A stretch of 64,000 nt of DNA from CBDFGT01 sp965247225 (GCA_965247225.1 CBDFGT010000027.1:124001-188000), one strand, 5' to 3'. Shown: positions 36,202 through 45,989, counted from the stretch's first letter. Notes: generated by a model not told the origin, from the letters alone. Numbers and translations are program-made.

Positions 36202-38293
36202 ATGAACGATAGCAACGATCTCTTTTCGATCCCGCCACAGCCCGCAAGCCCTCAGCCTGTTGAAAAGCCGGTAGCAGCAGTCGTGCCTGTCCGTTCCGGG
36301 CCACCGCAAACCAAAGCCATGGACGACCATCCCGGCCGGGCAGCCCCAAAGGGCAGCGACAGCAACGGCTATGATGCCTCTGCCATCCGGGTTCTGGAAG
36401 GGCTGGAACCCGTGCGCATGCGTCCGGGCATGTATATCGGCGGCACGGACGAAAAGGCCATGCATCACCTGTTCGCCGAAGTGATCGACAACTCGATGGA
36501 CGAAGCGGTCGCCGGTCATGCCAATTTCATCGAAGTGCATCTGGATGCGGACGGTTTCCTTACGGTAACCGACAACGGACGCGGGATTCCTGTGGAAAAC
36601 CATCCCCAGGTTCCGGGCAAGTCGACACTGGAAGTCATCATGACCAAGCTGCATGCCGGCGGCAAATTCGATGGCAAGGCCTATGAAACATCCGGCGGTC
36701 TTCATGGCGTCGGTATCTCGGTGGTCAATGCGCTTTCCGATGTTCTCGAAGTGGAAGTTGCCCGCAATCGCAAGCTCTACCGCCAGCGCTTTTCCCGCGG
36801 TATTCCTCTGGGCGGCCTTGAGGAACTGGGAGATGTGCACAACCGGCGCGGAACGCGGACACGATTCCATCCCGACCCGCAGATTTTCGGTACTGGTGCC
36901 AAATTCATTCCGGCCCGTATTTTCCGCATGGCCCGCTCCAAGGCCTATCTGTTTGGCGGCGTCGAAATCCGCTGGTCCTGTGATCCGGCCCTTCTGGCAG
37001 AAAACAGCGATGTGCCGGAAAAGGCCGTATTCCATTTCCCCGGCGGACTGAAAGACTATCTTCAGGCGACGCTCGAAAAGGATTTCACGGTCACCCGTGA
37101 TATTTTTGCGGGGAAGACCGAAAAGACCGGCGGCCACGGAGCGCTGGAATGGGCCGTCACCTGGTATGGCGGTGATCCCCTGATCCAGTCCTACTGCAAC
37201 ACCATTCCCACAGCCGATGGCGGAACCCACGAGGCAGGCCTGAGAATGGCCCTGACCAGGGGGCTGAAAAACTATGCGGAACTGACCCAGAACAAGCGGG
37301 CTGCCAATATCACCACGGACGACGTGATGATTTCCGCTATCGGCATGCTGTCTGTCTTCATCCGCGAGCCGGAATTTGTCGGCCAGACAAAGGACAGGCT
37401 GGCCACGGTGGAAGCCCAGCGTATTGTGGAAAATGCCCTGCGCGATCCTTTTGATCATTATCTCACGGACAATCCGAACGAGGCCGACAAGCTGCTGGAA
37501 TGGGTGATCGAGCGTTCCGAAGAGCGCGCCCGTCGCCGCAAGGAAAAGGAAGTCAACCGCAAGTCCGCCGTGCGCAAGCTGCGCCTGCCGGGCAAGCTCG
37601 CCGATTGCGCCCAGAATACCGCCGATGGTGCGGAACTGTTTCATCGTTGAGGGTGATTCTGCCGGCGGATCTGCCAAACAGGCGCGCAACCGCTCCAACC
37701 AGGCCATCCTGCCCTTGCGCGGCAAGATCCTCAATGTCGCCAGCGCCGGACGCGACAAGCTCACCGCCAACCAGCAGATCGGCGACCTTATTCAGGCGCT
37801 GGGCTGCGGAACAGGATCGAAATATCGCGAGGAAGACCTGCGCTACGACCGCATCATCATCATGACCGATGCCGATGTCGACGGTGCACATATTGCCTCG
37901 CTGCTCATCACCTTCTTCTATCAGGAAATGCCGGCCCTTATCAAAGGCGGACACCTGTTTCTGGCGGTACCGCCGCTCTACCGCATGACGCAAGGGGCAA
38001 AAACCCTCTATGCCCGGGACGACAGGCACAGGGCGGAACTGATGGAAACTGCCTTCAAGGGGCGCGGAGCTGTCGAGATCGGGCGTTTCAAAGGTCTGGG
38101 AGAAATGATGCCGGCCCAGTTGAAGGAAACCACCATGGACCCTGCAAGCCGCACCTTGCTGCGTGTCGGCGTTGATCTCATTGATCCGGACGGGACACGG
38201 GAGTCTGTGGACGCATTGATGGGTACCAAACCGGAAGCGCGGTTCCGGTTCATTCAGGAACGGGCGGCCTTTGCCGAAAATCTGGATAATTGA
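36202..38293 (+). pseudogene. parE: DNA topoisomerase IV subunit B, frameshifted as sequenced
   Basis: ParE is the ATPase subunit of topoisomerase IV, needed to separate daughter chromosomes. The GHKL ATPase part has EVIDNSMDEAVAGHAN and TVTDNGRGIPVENHP; the TOPRIM part has IVEGDSAGGSAKQARNRSNQ and the metal-binding DADVDGAHI. The frame breaks at GAELF: one extra T in the TTT at 37638-37640 gives a stop (about codon 483), and removing it restores ELFIVEGDSAGG. The total of 2092 bases is one over a multiple of three, so a single insertion in a 696-aa protein explains it. Since parE is normally essential, a sequencing error is the likeliest cause. Start ATG 36202 (MNDSNDLFSIPPQ) has no clear Shine-Dalgarno. 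Confidence 0.9.
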
Positions 38294-38387
38294 CCGGTTT
38301 CAGGCTGTGTCGTCGATTATGCCTTGAAAAGGTGACATTTATGGAGATTTTCTCGATACTCTACAAAACGACCGCCCGGAAAAAGTC

Positions 38388-38794
38388 ATGCAGTCTGCTG
38401 TAATCATCATGTCAATCCTGGGCTGCGATGCCGGTGGCAGCAACTGCATGCATCTTGAGACGCTGGAAAAGCGCTGGCCGACACTCGCGCTGTGCGATGT
38501 CGCCGCCACGGCGAACTCAACCGCCGCATCGACTATATTTATCCTGTGATTGTTTCCGTTTGCGAAACACCCGAAGTTTTTGACAGTGTGGAAGACGGCC
38601 ATGAAGGTGCCGTGGTGGACGCCAATGGCAAACTCCTCATGTCGACCACCGATTCAGCCGAAACCGCGGGGCGCATCAGCCGTTCCATCAGGACACATCT
38701 GGGCCAGAACCAGGAGGAGGACGCATTTGATATCGTCAGGACGCCCGTCCGGATCATCAAGGGAACCTGGCGCTGGATCCAGCAACAGTTCTGA
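38388..38794 (+). pseudogene. Conserved small protein of unknown function, frameshifted
   Basis: The first frame reads MQSAVIIMSILGCDAGGSNC and continues to LALCDVAA, then hits a stop; the -1 frame continues ELNRRIDYIYPVIVSVCETP and ends at RWIQQQF. The span of 407 bases is one short of a multiple of three, so one lost base near 38505-38510 would reunite a 135-aa protein. The start and style (ILGCD, then YP-x-IVSVC) resemble a small conserved family I have seen in Rhizobiales, but I cannot name its function. GGAAAAA lies before the ATG. It is between parE and a convergent DUF2336 gene. Confidence 0.6.
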
Positions 38795-38806
38795 GCGGAC
38801 GGTTGC

Positions 38807-39947
38807 TCAGGCAGCCCGTAACTGCGGCCGGGCAGCATAGTGTCTGGCTACCTGGCGCTGTTCTGAAATGTGCAGCTTTTCCACCATTTCCAGAAGATCA
38901 TGCGACACATCATAGGTCTTTCGGTGCTGGCCGAAGGCTTTCATCAGTGTGTCGGAAACACTTTGCATCATGCCACCGCGACCTCCCCTGGCAACCTTGC
39001 GCCACATGATTGTCGCCTGAACGAACATGCCCACGATGTCGGTTCCCACCCCTGATGTCTGATAGAGTGCGGCAATGGCAAGCGTGCCGCCATCCGCAAG
39101 GATCGACCGCACCCGCTTTTCATCAAGGCCGGACAGAACCACAATGGCATGGGCAAAGAAATCCACTTTGCCCGTTGCACAGCGCATGCATCAGAAAAGC
39201 AGGTGTCAGGTTTCCGTTAAGGCGCAGGTGCTCCACAAGTTCGGGAATGTCCGCCCCGGTCGCCTCTCCGGCCATTGTAACCGTTGCAGTGTCAAAAGCC
39301 TGTCTTGCAACACGTTCAATCCTGCGCGTCCCGACCACTTCCTGCGCAAGCTGAAATCCCGCCAGGGCCTGGCTCACCTTTTCCATCAGCGCCAGCCGGG
39401 CGGCGGCAGGAAGGTCCGGGCGTTCCACCAGCAGGTTGCGGATTTCATACCGGTCGCCAAGGCGGTCTGCTATCTTGAACAGTGTAACATTGGAGAAGCT
39501 TGCGCCGGGATTTTCAAGCAGGGCCTGAACTTCGGCAACGCTACCGATTTCTGCAATCGCAGCACTGACCGCGCGCGAAACATTGCGACGGGAGGCAATA
39601 AAAACGCGGGTTTCCGCAGTGCCACGGCTGGAAAGATCCACCAGATCAGCATCACCAAGGATAGGGGAATTCAGGATAACGGTCCCGGAAATTTCCGGCT
39701 GGTCCTCTGCCAGTGACAGGATAATCGCCCGGGGAGCACGCATGGAATGTGCAAGCACTCTGGCCAGCGCCAGCCTCACATTCGGAGCAGGATCATCCAG
39801 AAGAAATGTCATGGCCATTAAGGCGGCATTGCGTTCATCCATCTGCATGTCAGAAGAAAGAAACGCCCTGCCGAGGGCATCTGCCGCCCGTGCCCGGTCA
39901 GAGGACTTGGCGGTTTCTGCCCATTGCAAAAATGCATTGATGATCAC
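38807..39947 (-). pseudogene. DUF2336 (HEAT-repeat-like) protein, frameshifted
   Basis: DUF2336 proteins are helical-repeat proteins of alphaproteobacteria with unknown role. The first frame (39947 down to 39123) gives LLDDPAPNVRLALARVLAHS, LLVERPDLPAAARLALMEKV and NLTPAFLMHALC; the second (from about 39187 to 38807) continues TGKVDFFAHAIVVLSGLDEK to the end. One extra base at TT 39175-39176 (AA on the coding strand) accounts for the break: 1141 bases minus one is 380 codons. The GTG at 39947 (reading MIINAFLQWAETA) matches the usual DUF2336 N-terminus. Downstream end is convergent with the small conserved gene. Confidence 0.8.
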
Positions 39948-40118
39948 GTCTTACAACTCCGGAACCTGAAACAAACCCGTTATTACGCCGCTGCCTTCAC
40001 AACCCCGCCCTTATGGGACGGAAAGAAAACGGCACTTCTGGCTTCAGTATAGGAGAAAAAGGTTTAAGATTGGTTCACCATATTCTTTAAGCATCCATTC
40101 ATCATCAGAAATACATGC

Positions 40119-40694
40119 TTATTCCACCCAGGAAACAATCTGGTCCAGATCCGGGCGCGGGCGCTCCACAATCGGAAACAGTGTCGATCCGATATGGATA
40201 AAGCCGGCGACCTTTTCACCCTTATGGATACCGAGAATGGCAAAGGCATCCTCGTCATAGGCAAACCACTCTGTCAGCCAGTTGGATACAAAACCCTTGG
40301 AATTGGCGGCCATCAGCAGGTTCAGGCATACGGCCCCCGCCGACATCACCTGCTCCCACTCCGGAATCTTGGCATGCGGACCTGCAGTGGATATGACAGC
40401 AATCACAACCGGCGCGCGGGTAAAACGTGCGCGCTCCACCTCGATCATATCATCAGGCAGGCCGGGCTTTTTTGTCAGCGCCAGGGAAAGCAGCGCTTCG
40501 CCAATCTCCGCCCGCCTTGCACCCTGGTAGACCACAAACCGCCAGGGAGCAATCTTGCCATGGTCAGGCACCCGGACGGCAAGCCGCAACATGTCGCGAA
40601 TCTGCGCCCTGTCCGGGCCGGGTTCACACATCTGAAAAGCCGGTATTGAACGGCGCGTGTTGAGATAGTCAGCCAAAATCATGTCTGTTTTCAT
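40119..40694 (-). CDS. Nitroreductase-family protein
   Basis: A 191-aa flavoprotein of the nitroreductase family (YdjA-like): LNTRRSIPAFQM near the N-terminus, AVRVPDHGKIAPWRFVVYQG as the FMN-binding signature, SAGAVCLNLLMAANSKGFVSNWLT and the closing GFIHIGSTLFPIVERPRPDL. Such proteins reduce nitro compounds, quinones or flavin intermediates with NAD(P)H; the physiological substrate is unknown. The start at ATG 40694 is chosen because the family begins at that point; the frame stays open further upstream without conservation. It is divergent from the secreted repeat protein. Confidence 0.9.
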   Translation of the reverse strand: MKTDMILADYLNTRRSIPAFQMCEPGPDRAQIRDMLRLAVRVPDHGKIAPWRFVVYQGARRAEIGEALLSLALTKKPGLPDDMIEVERARFTRAPVVIAVISTAGPHAKIPEWEQVMSAGAVCLNLLMAANSKGFVSNWLTEWFAYDEDAFAILGIHKGEKVAGFIHIGSTLFPIVERPRPDLDQIVSWVE

Positions 40695-40800
40695 ATCTTT
40701 ATGTATCCGGATGAAGGTTGCAAGCCCAGGGGGCCTTGAATTTGCCATCGCATTGGTTTCAAGTGACGCTTCCTCTCTTGAAGTCAAGCGGTAAGGTGGA

Positions 40801-41811
40801 ATGTCGATACGCAGTTTTAACAGCAGGAACAGGATCTGCAAGCCAGCATGTGTGCGGCATGCATTTGTGTTGCTCCTGTTCGTCGCACTGATACCCTTTC
40901 AGGCCACGGCACAGGAAACCAGGACAGATTTCAGAAAACCTGAAGTGTCGAAGAAAATGCCCAAACTGAATGCGTTTACCGCCGTCCTGCCTGACCAGGC
41001 GATCAAGACCAGACCCGTTCGGCTGGTAGCAACGCTCACGAAAGATGGCGAGAGTGTTGAGGACGGCCTTGACTGGCATGTCTTCAGCCCTATTCCGGGG
41101 TCTGACGGCAAACTGCCCGTCGTTGCCTTTTCCGCGGGAGGTGCTGCCTCCTTCAATCTTGCACCGGGTGATTATCTGGTCAATGTTGCCTTTGGCCGCG
41201 CCGGCACGACCAAAAAAATGCATGTACCGGCAGAAGGCAATGTCGAAAAGCAGGTTCTTGTGCTGGATGCCGGAGGGCTGGAACTGTCGGCAACCTCCGG
41301 GTCGGATTCCACCATACCACCAGCCGACCTGAAGTTTTCGATCTATTCGGAGGATGTGCGCGAAGACGGCGAACGCGGTCTTGTGGTCGCAGACATTGCC
41401 CCGCATACGGTCGTGCGACTGAACGCGGGAACCTATCATGTCGTTTCGGATTACGGCAATATCAATGCCGTTGTGCGCGCCGACATTCAGGTTGAGGCCG
41501 GTAAACTCACCCAGGCGACCATCCAGCACAGGGCAGCAAAAGTCACACTCAAACTGGTTTCAGCACAGGGCGGTGAAGCCATCGCCGATACGGCATGGTC
41601 CATCCTCACATCAGGCGGTGACATTGTCGGAGAAAGCGTCAGTGCATTTTCCACGCTCGTTCTTGCCGAAGGCGAATATACAGCCATCGCCCGCAACAAG
41701 AGCAATATCTACCAGCGTGATTTCAGCGTCAAGGCCGGTATCAATTCCGATATTGAGGTCATGATGGTCGAGCAGCCGGCAAGGACTGCAGCCACAGACA
41801 ACGCAGACTGA
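40801..41811 (+). CDS. Secreted protein with three beta-sandwich-like repeats
   Basis: A 336-aa exported protein with a long basic signal sequence (hydrophobic core FVLLLFVALIPFQATA, cleavage near AQA/TAQ). Three repeat units follow: each has a W/F-x-I/V strand (DWHVFSPI, KFSIYSED, AWSILTSG), then a GDY/GTY/GEY-type turn (LAPGDYLVNVAFG, LNAGTYHVVSDYG, LAEGEYTAIARN), then a strand ending V-x(2)-G (VPAEGNVEKQ, VEAGKLTQ, VKAGINSD). This looks like a carboxypeptidase-regulatory or Ig-like repeat array. I do not recognise a named family. Confidence 0.8.
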   Translation: MSIRSFNSRNRICKPACVRHAFVLLLFVALIPFQATAQETRTDFRKPEVSKKMPKLNAFTAVLPDQAIKTRPVRLVATLTKDGESVEDGLDWHVFSPIPGSDGKLPVVAFSAGGAASFNLAPGDYLVNVAFGRAGTTKKMHVPAEGNVEKQVLVLDAGGLELSATSGSDSTIPPADLKFSIYSEDVREDGERGLVVADIAPHTVVRLNAGTYHVVSDYGNINAVVRADIQVEAGKLTQATIQHRAAKVTLKLVSAQGGEAIADTAWSILTSGGDIVGESVSAFSTLVLAEGEYTAIARNKSNIYQRDFSVKAGINSDIEVMMVEQPARTAATDNAD

Positions 41812-41818
41812 TACAGTA

Positions 41819-42655
41819 TCAGGCTGTTGACCGGGCAAACCTTCTTTTCGGAGCCAGTTCAAACACGGAGCGGTAGAGCCGCGCCATCATATCCTTGCGG
41901 TCGCTGATCTGGCTGAGGTCTTCCCAGCCGATCATGGTGCCGACACTGGAATGAATCGTTGTACCGGATAACCGCCGAAACTCGCGGATCAACAGGGACA
42001 GGCGCAGTGTCAGGGAAACTTTGCTGGCCAGGTGGAACAACCGCCCGTTCTGCCCTTCAAAATATACGGGTATCACATTGGCCCTGGCGGACTGGATCAG
42101 CTTTGCCGGAAACATTTTCCAGGGCAGATCCTGCGCCCTCCCAAAGCCCTTTGTGGCAGTTGCAACGCCACCGGCCGGAAACACGATAACGGTAACACCC
42201 TCTTTCAACAGCCGCACGGCCTCGTGGCGCGTCGCCATATTGATGGCAAGCGCCTCCTTGGTTTCCTCAAAAGACACAGGCAGGGAATAGGGTGCCATTT
42301 CCGGCACTTTCAGCAGTTCATTGTTGATCATCACCCGGAACGGACGTCCCAGCTGTTCGGCCAGCGCCAGAATGGCAATGCCATCCCCGATACCGAACGG
42401 ATGGTTGGCAACGATCACCAGAGGACCATCCGGCAGATCCCCGGGCGGCCAGGCACCCTGAACATCCACATTCACGTCAATCAGGTCCAGCATTTTGCCA
42501 AAAACCCGGTCTGTCTTGCCGACAATATCCGTACGCCAGATATTGTAGAGCCGCGCATAACGGTCACGACCGGAAAGCCCCTCTATCGAGCGTATAAACC
42601 AGCGCTTCAGCCGCGGGTCATTTTCATTGGCATAAGACAGTTCATTGAACGTCAC
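41819..42655 (-). CDS. PlsC-like lysophospholipid acyltransferase
   Basis: A 278-aa protein with the acyltransferase fold. The PlsC block I appears as VIVANHPFGIGDG (NHxFGxGD rather than NHxxxxD), block III-like VFPAGGV with GFGRAQDLPW, and a late segment VIPVYFEGQNGRL. This matches the PlsC-related group used for hemolysin-like or ornithine-lipid-type acyl transfer. The start GTG 42655 is preferred since GGGAGA lies six bases upstream and the protein then begins MTFNELSYANEND. The substrate is not deducible. Confidence 0.85.
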   Translation of the reverse strand: MTFNELSYANENDPRLKRWFIRSIEGLSGRDRYARLYNIWRTDIVGKTDRVFGKMLDLIDVNVDVQGAWPPGDLPDGPLVIVANHPFGIGDGIAILALAEQLGRPFRVMINNELLKVPEMAPYSLPVSFEETKEALAINMATRHEAVRLLKEGVTVIVFPAGGVATATKGFGRAQDLPWKMFPAKLIQSARANVIPVYFEGQNGRLFHLASKVSLTLRLSLLIREFRRLSGTTIHSSVGTMIGWEDLSQISDRKDMMARLYRSVFELAPKRRFARSTA

Positions 42656-42751
42656 GTGTAATCTCCCTGCAGACGTGCGCATGATACCCTGTTTTCAGGC
42701 AATATAACAGTCTTGTTACAGTTTTCTGACGGGCCCGGGCCCGAAGGCCCG

Positions 42752-44755
42752 TTATCCACGGGCCTTGCGTGCTTCGCGCTTGCGGCGTACATCCGGCGGC
42801 GTTGCCTCCAGCGCCAGGGATTCAATGGCATCTGTCAGGGACATGGGCGTATTGGCCGGGCTGCCGAGACGACGGATATTGACCGTACGTTCCTCTGCCT
42901 CGCGCATGCCACACACCACAATCACCGGCACTTTCGTCACCGAATGTTCGCGCACCTTGTAATTGATCTTCTCATTGCGGAAATCCGTTTCCACGATCAG
43001 GCCGGCGTCGCGCAACTGTTCGGCCACTTCGCGGCCATAATCATCCGCTTCCGAGGTAATGGTGGCAACCACCACTTGCAACGGTGCAAACCACAAGGGC
43101 AGATGACCGGCAAAATTCTCGATCAGAATCCCCAGGAACCGCTCCATGGAGCCGCAAATGGCCCGGTGGATCATCACCGGCTGGGTCTTTTCCGAATTCT
43201 GGTCGATATAGAAGGCACCAAACCGCTCCGGGAGGTTGAAATCCACCTGCGTCGTGCCGCACTGCCATTCACGGCCAATGGCGTCTTTCAGCGTATATTC
43301 AAACTTCGGACCATAAAAAGCGCCCTCGCCCGGCAGGATACCGGTCTTGATGCGCCCTTCCGACTGCTCTTCGATCGTCTTCAGAACAGCACCCATCACG
43401 CTCTCGGCGCGGTCCCAGAGCGCATCAACGCCCACACGCTTTTCAGGGCGCGTGGAAAGTTTCACGGTGATTTCCCGGAAACCGAAATCGGCATAGACCG
43501 ACAGGATCAGGTCGTTGATCCGCAGACATTCGGCGGCCATCTGCTCGTCCGTGCAGAACACATGCGCATCATCCTGCGTGAAGCCGCGCACGCGCATCAA
43601 ACCATGCAGCGCACCCGAGGGTTCGTAGCGGTGCACATTGCCAAATTCTGCATAGCGAATAGGCAGTTCGCGGTAAGACTTCAAACCATGCTTGAAGATC
43701 TGCACATGGCCCGGGCAGTTCATCGGCTTGAGAGCAAACACCTTCTGGTCGGCTTCCTTGTCGTCCGGATGCGTAAAGGCATGGGCGGATTTCACCGCAA
43801 ACATGTTTTCCTGGTACCAGCCCCAGTGACCGGACGTTTCCCACAGCGACTTGTCGAGCACCTGAGGCGCGTTGACCTCTTCATAGGTGCCTTCCAGATG
43901 GCGGCGCATATAGGAAACCAGCGACTGGAACATGCGCCAGCCCTTGGAATGCCAGAACACCACGCCCGGCCCTTCTTCCTGGAAATGGAACAGGTCCATT
44001 TCGCGGCCCAGCTTGCGGTGGTCGCGCTTTTCGGCCTCGGCCAGAATATGCAGGTAATTGTCGAGATCCGCCTGTTCGGCAAAGGCGGTTCCGTAAATGC
44101 GCGTCAGCATCGCATTGTTGCTGTCGCCGCGCCAATAGGCCCCGGCCACCTTCATCAGCTTGAAGGCCGTGCCAATCTGCCCCGTGGAGGCCATATGCGG
44201 CCCGCGGCAAAGGTCAAACCACTCGCCCTGATAATAGATATTCAGATCCTGCCCTTCGGGAATAGCATCCACCAGCTCCACCTTGTAGGCTTCGCCCTTG
44301 GCAGCAAAAACCTGCCTTGCCTTCTCACGCGACCAGACTTCCTTGGTGAACGGCTTGTTGCGCTGGATGATTTCCTTCATCCGCTTTTCGATCTTTGGCA
44401 GATCATCCGGCGTGAAAGGCTCGTTCCTGGCAAAATCGTAGTAAAAACCGTTCTCGATCACCGGACCGATGGTCACCTGTGTACCGGGCCACAATTCCTG
44501 CACGGCCTCGGCCATCACATGCGCTGCATCATGGCGGATCAGCTCCAGCGCCAATGCATTGTCGCGGGTGATGATTTCAATCGCGCCGGAGGACACGGGC
44601 GCTGCCAGATCGCGCGTCACGCCATCAATGGCAATCGCGACAGACTTTTTGGCCAGTGATTTGGAAATGGATTCGGCAACATCCTTGCCGGTCGCACCGG
44701 CTGGAAATTCACGCACAGAACCATCAGGAAAAGTCAGGGAAATCAGGTCAGACAT
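42752..44755 (-). CDS. thrS: Threonine--tRNA ligase
   Basis: Charges tRNA-Thr. The 667-aa class II synthetase has an N-terminal TGS domain (LISLTFPDGSVREFPAGATG), the editing domain with HDAAHVMAEAVQELWP and CRGPHMASTGQIGTAFKL, the catalytic core with YQENMFAV and ALKPMNCPGHVQIF motif 2-type segments, and the C-terminal anticodon domain. The ATG at 44755 lies six bases after AAGGAG; a second ATG at 44758 is only three bases away. It is followed on the same strand by the PlsC-like gene after about 100 bases. Confidence 0.97.
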   Translation of the reverse strand: MSDLISLTFPDGSVREFPAGATGKDVAESISKSLAKKSVAIAIDGVTRDLAAPVSSGAIEIITRDNALALELIRHDAAHVMAEAVQELWPGTQVTIGPVIENGFYYDFARNEPFTPDDLPKIEKRMKEIIQRNKPFTKEVWSREKARQVFAAKGEAYKVELVDAIPEGQDLNIYYQGEWFDLCRGPHMASTGQIGTAFKLMKVAGAYWRGDSNNAMLTRIYGTAFAEQADLDNYLHILAEAEKRDHRKLGREMDLFHFQEEGPGVVFWHSKGWRMFQSLVSYMRRHLEGTYEEVNAPQVLDKSLWETSGHWGWYQENMFAVKSAHAFTHPDDKEADQKVFALKPMNCPGHVQIFKHGLKSYRELPIRYAEFGNVHRYEPSGALHGLMRVRGFTQDDAHVFCTDEQMAAECLRINDLILSVYADFGFREITVKLSTRPEKRVGVDALWDRAESVMGAVLKTIEEQSEGRIKTGILPGEGAFYGPKFEYTLKDAIGREWQCGTTQVDFNLPERFGAFYIDQNSEKTQPVMIHRAICGSMERFLGILIENFAGHLPLWFAPLQVVVATITSEADDYGREVAEQLRDAGLIVETDFRNEKINYKVREHSVTKVPVIVVCGMREAEERTVNIRRLGSPANTPMSLTDAIESLALEATPPDVRRKREARKARG

Positions 44756-44903
44756 CATAGGCTCCTTGTCCAGTCCCGCCAACGAATGCGGGTGGTGTTC
44801 ACACTGCCGCAACGCGGCTTTTTTCAACCCGCGCGTCTTAGGCGGATTTGGTGAATGTGTAAAGGCTGGGCGTTCGACGCTATGCAAGCATATTGCCGTC
44901 GCG

Positions 44904-45040
44904 CCCTCATGCTGAGGCGCATTTGCGCAGCCGAAGGCAGCAAATGCCTCGAAACATCCCGCTCCGACCGACCGGACTGACAATGCGCCAGATGGTTCGA
45001 GGCTATTCCGGCAAGCCGAAAAAGTGCCTCACCATGAGGG
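44904..45040. repeat. 137-bp nested inverted-repeat element upstream of thrS
   Basis: This fills most of the 328-base space between the thrS start and the yidD end. The outer ends are inverted copies matching at 14 of 15 bases (CCCTCATGCTGAGGC and GCCTCACCATGAGGG). Inside are a GCATTTGC...GCAAATGC hairpin and a CCTCGAAACATC...GATGGTTCGAGG pair, so the whole element could fold into a branched hairpin. No reading frame is credible. It resembles rhizobial intergenic mosaic repeats and is probably mobile or relic repeat DNA. Confidence 0.7.
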
Positions 45041-45083
45041 TTCTGGAGCCCTGCACAGCTACAACCTCTTTGTCCGTTACCGT

Positions 45084-45434
45084 TCAAACTTTCCAATATC
45101 GCCAGACCGCGTACCACCTGTTGGCCTCCGGCAAAACCTCCACCACCGGGTCAAGCCCGGATGTGCCGCCCGGCCCGCAGCGCGAGAAGCGAAACAGCGC
45201 CATCCAGAACCCGGCCCAGAGCCCGTGCCGCGCCACCGCCTCATAGCCATATTCCGAACAGGTAGGGATATGGCGGCAGGCATTGCCGATAAAGCCGGAC
45301 AGGGTCAGCTGATACAGCCGGATCAGCCCCATACCGAGCAACCGTCCCGGTGTCTTGGCGAACGGTCCCTGCCAGTTGCGCGAACGCGACACCGGCCTTT
45401 CAGGCGCGTGGTGGCAATCAGGCTGGCTGCACAT
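45084..45434 (-). CDS. yidD: Membrane protein insertion efficiency factor YidD
   Basis: Small protein that helps YidC/SecYEG insert inner-membrane proteins. The core YQLTLSGFIGNACRHIPTCSEYGYEAV with its conserved cysteines and RHGLWAGFWMALFRFSRCGP is unmistakable. The ATG 45434 (MCSQPDCHHAPERPVS) gives 116 aa, with an unusual N-terminal extension of about 30 residues rich in His, Cys and Arg. It overlaps the 3' end of the IscU-like gene by 17 bases on the same strand. yidD is normally near rnpA and rpmH; here it is next to an Fe-S scaffold gene, as in several Rhizobiales. Confidence 0.93.
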   Translation of the reverse strand: MCSQPDCHHAPERPVSRSRNWQGPFAKTPGRLLGMGLIRLYQLTLSGFIGNACRHIPTCSEYGYEAVARHGLWAGFWMALFRFSRCGPGGTSGLDPVVEVLPEANRWYAVWRYWKV

Positions 45435-45867
45435 GTGCCCTGCCCGCCTCCACCTGTCCGATCGCATCCACCACAGCATCAAAGGTCAGCATGGTGGAGG
45501 CATGACGGGCCTTGTAATCCTTCACCGGTTTCAAAAACCGCATCTCCTCGAAACGTCCCTCCGGCCCCTCGCCATCGGCTTTCAGCATGGAAAGCATGTC
45601 TTCGCGGGCCTTGCGGATTTCGCCAGCCGTTGCGCCTATAACATGCCGCGCCATGATCGAGGAAGACGCCTGCCCCAGCGCACAGGCTTTCACCTCGTGG
45701 GAAAAACGGGAGACCACATCCCCCTCCATGGCAATGGCCACGCAAACGCGCGAGCCACACAGTCTGGAATGGGCTTTGCCAGTCGCATCCGGGTTTTCCA
45801 GTGCGCCTGTCATGGGAATATTGCCCGCAAATTCCAGAATTTTGGTGTTATAGATGTCATCCAGCAT
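45418..45867 (-). CDS. IscU/NifU-like iron-sulfur cluster assembly scaffold
   Basis: A 149-aa scaffold-type protein of the IscU/NifU N-terminal fold. Conserved cysteines occur in RLCGSRVCVAIAMEGD and VKACALGQASSSIM; the third cluster-ligand position falls in YKARHASTML, where a Ser/Thr replaces the Cys, a variation common in this alphaproteobacterial subgroup. The start at ATG 45867 (MLDDIYNTKILEF) is the family N-terminus. It is translationally linked to yidD. True Fe-S delivery function is inferred. Confidence 0.88.
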   Translation of the reverse strand: MLDDIYNTKILEFAGNIPMTGALENPDATGKAHSRLCGSRVCVAIAMEGDVVSRFSHEVKACALGQASSSIMARHVIGATAGEIRKAREDMLSMLKADGEGPEGRFEEMRFLKPVKDYKARHASTMLTFDAVVDAIGQVEAGRAHVQPA

Positions 45868-45989
45868 AGGTTTGGTTCCCGGGTCGTCCACACGATCTTT
45901 TCACAGGATAGCAGATATTTGGGATGCCTTGCCAGAAAAAGCAAACCGTCTGTCGGTTTTGCCTCTTCCCCTTGGCCTGGCCTCGCCTA

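Noticed and set aside
37620..37660. Programmed ribosomal frameshift in parE
   Set aside because: No slippery heptamer or downstream pseudoknot is seen, and two adjacent genes have similar single-base indels, so a sequence error is the better explanation.
36184..37770. Long minus-strand open frame opposite parE
   Set aside because: It mirrors the parE coding strand and has no recognisable protein; parE motifs fix the true strand. The same applies to long frames opposite thrS (42713-44659), pyrG (32159-33520) and valS (262-1530).
44756..44900. Threonine-rich leader peptide attenuator before thrS
   Set aside because: ACC-ACC codons appear on the minus strand but not in a frame with a start codon and a following terminator.
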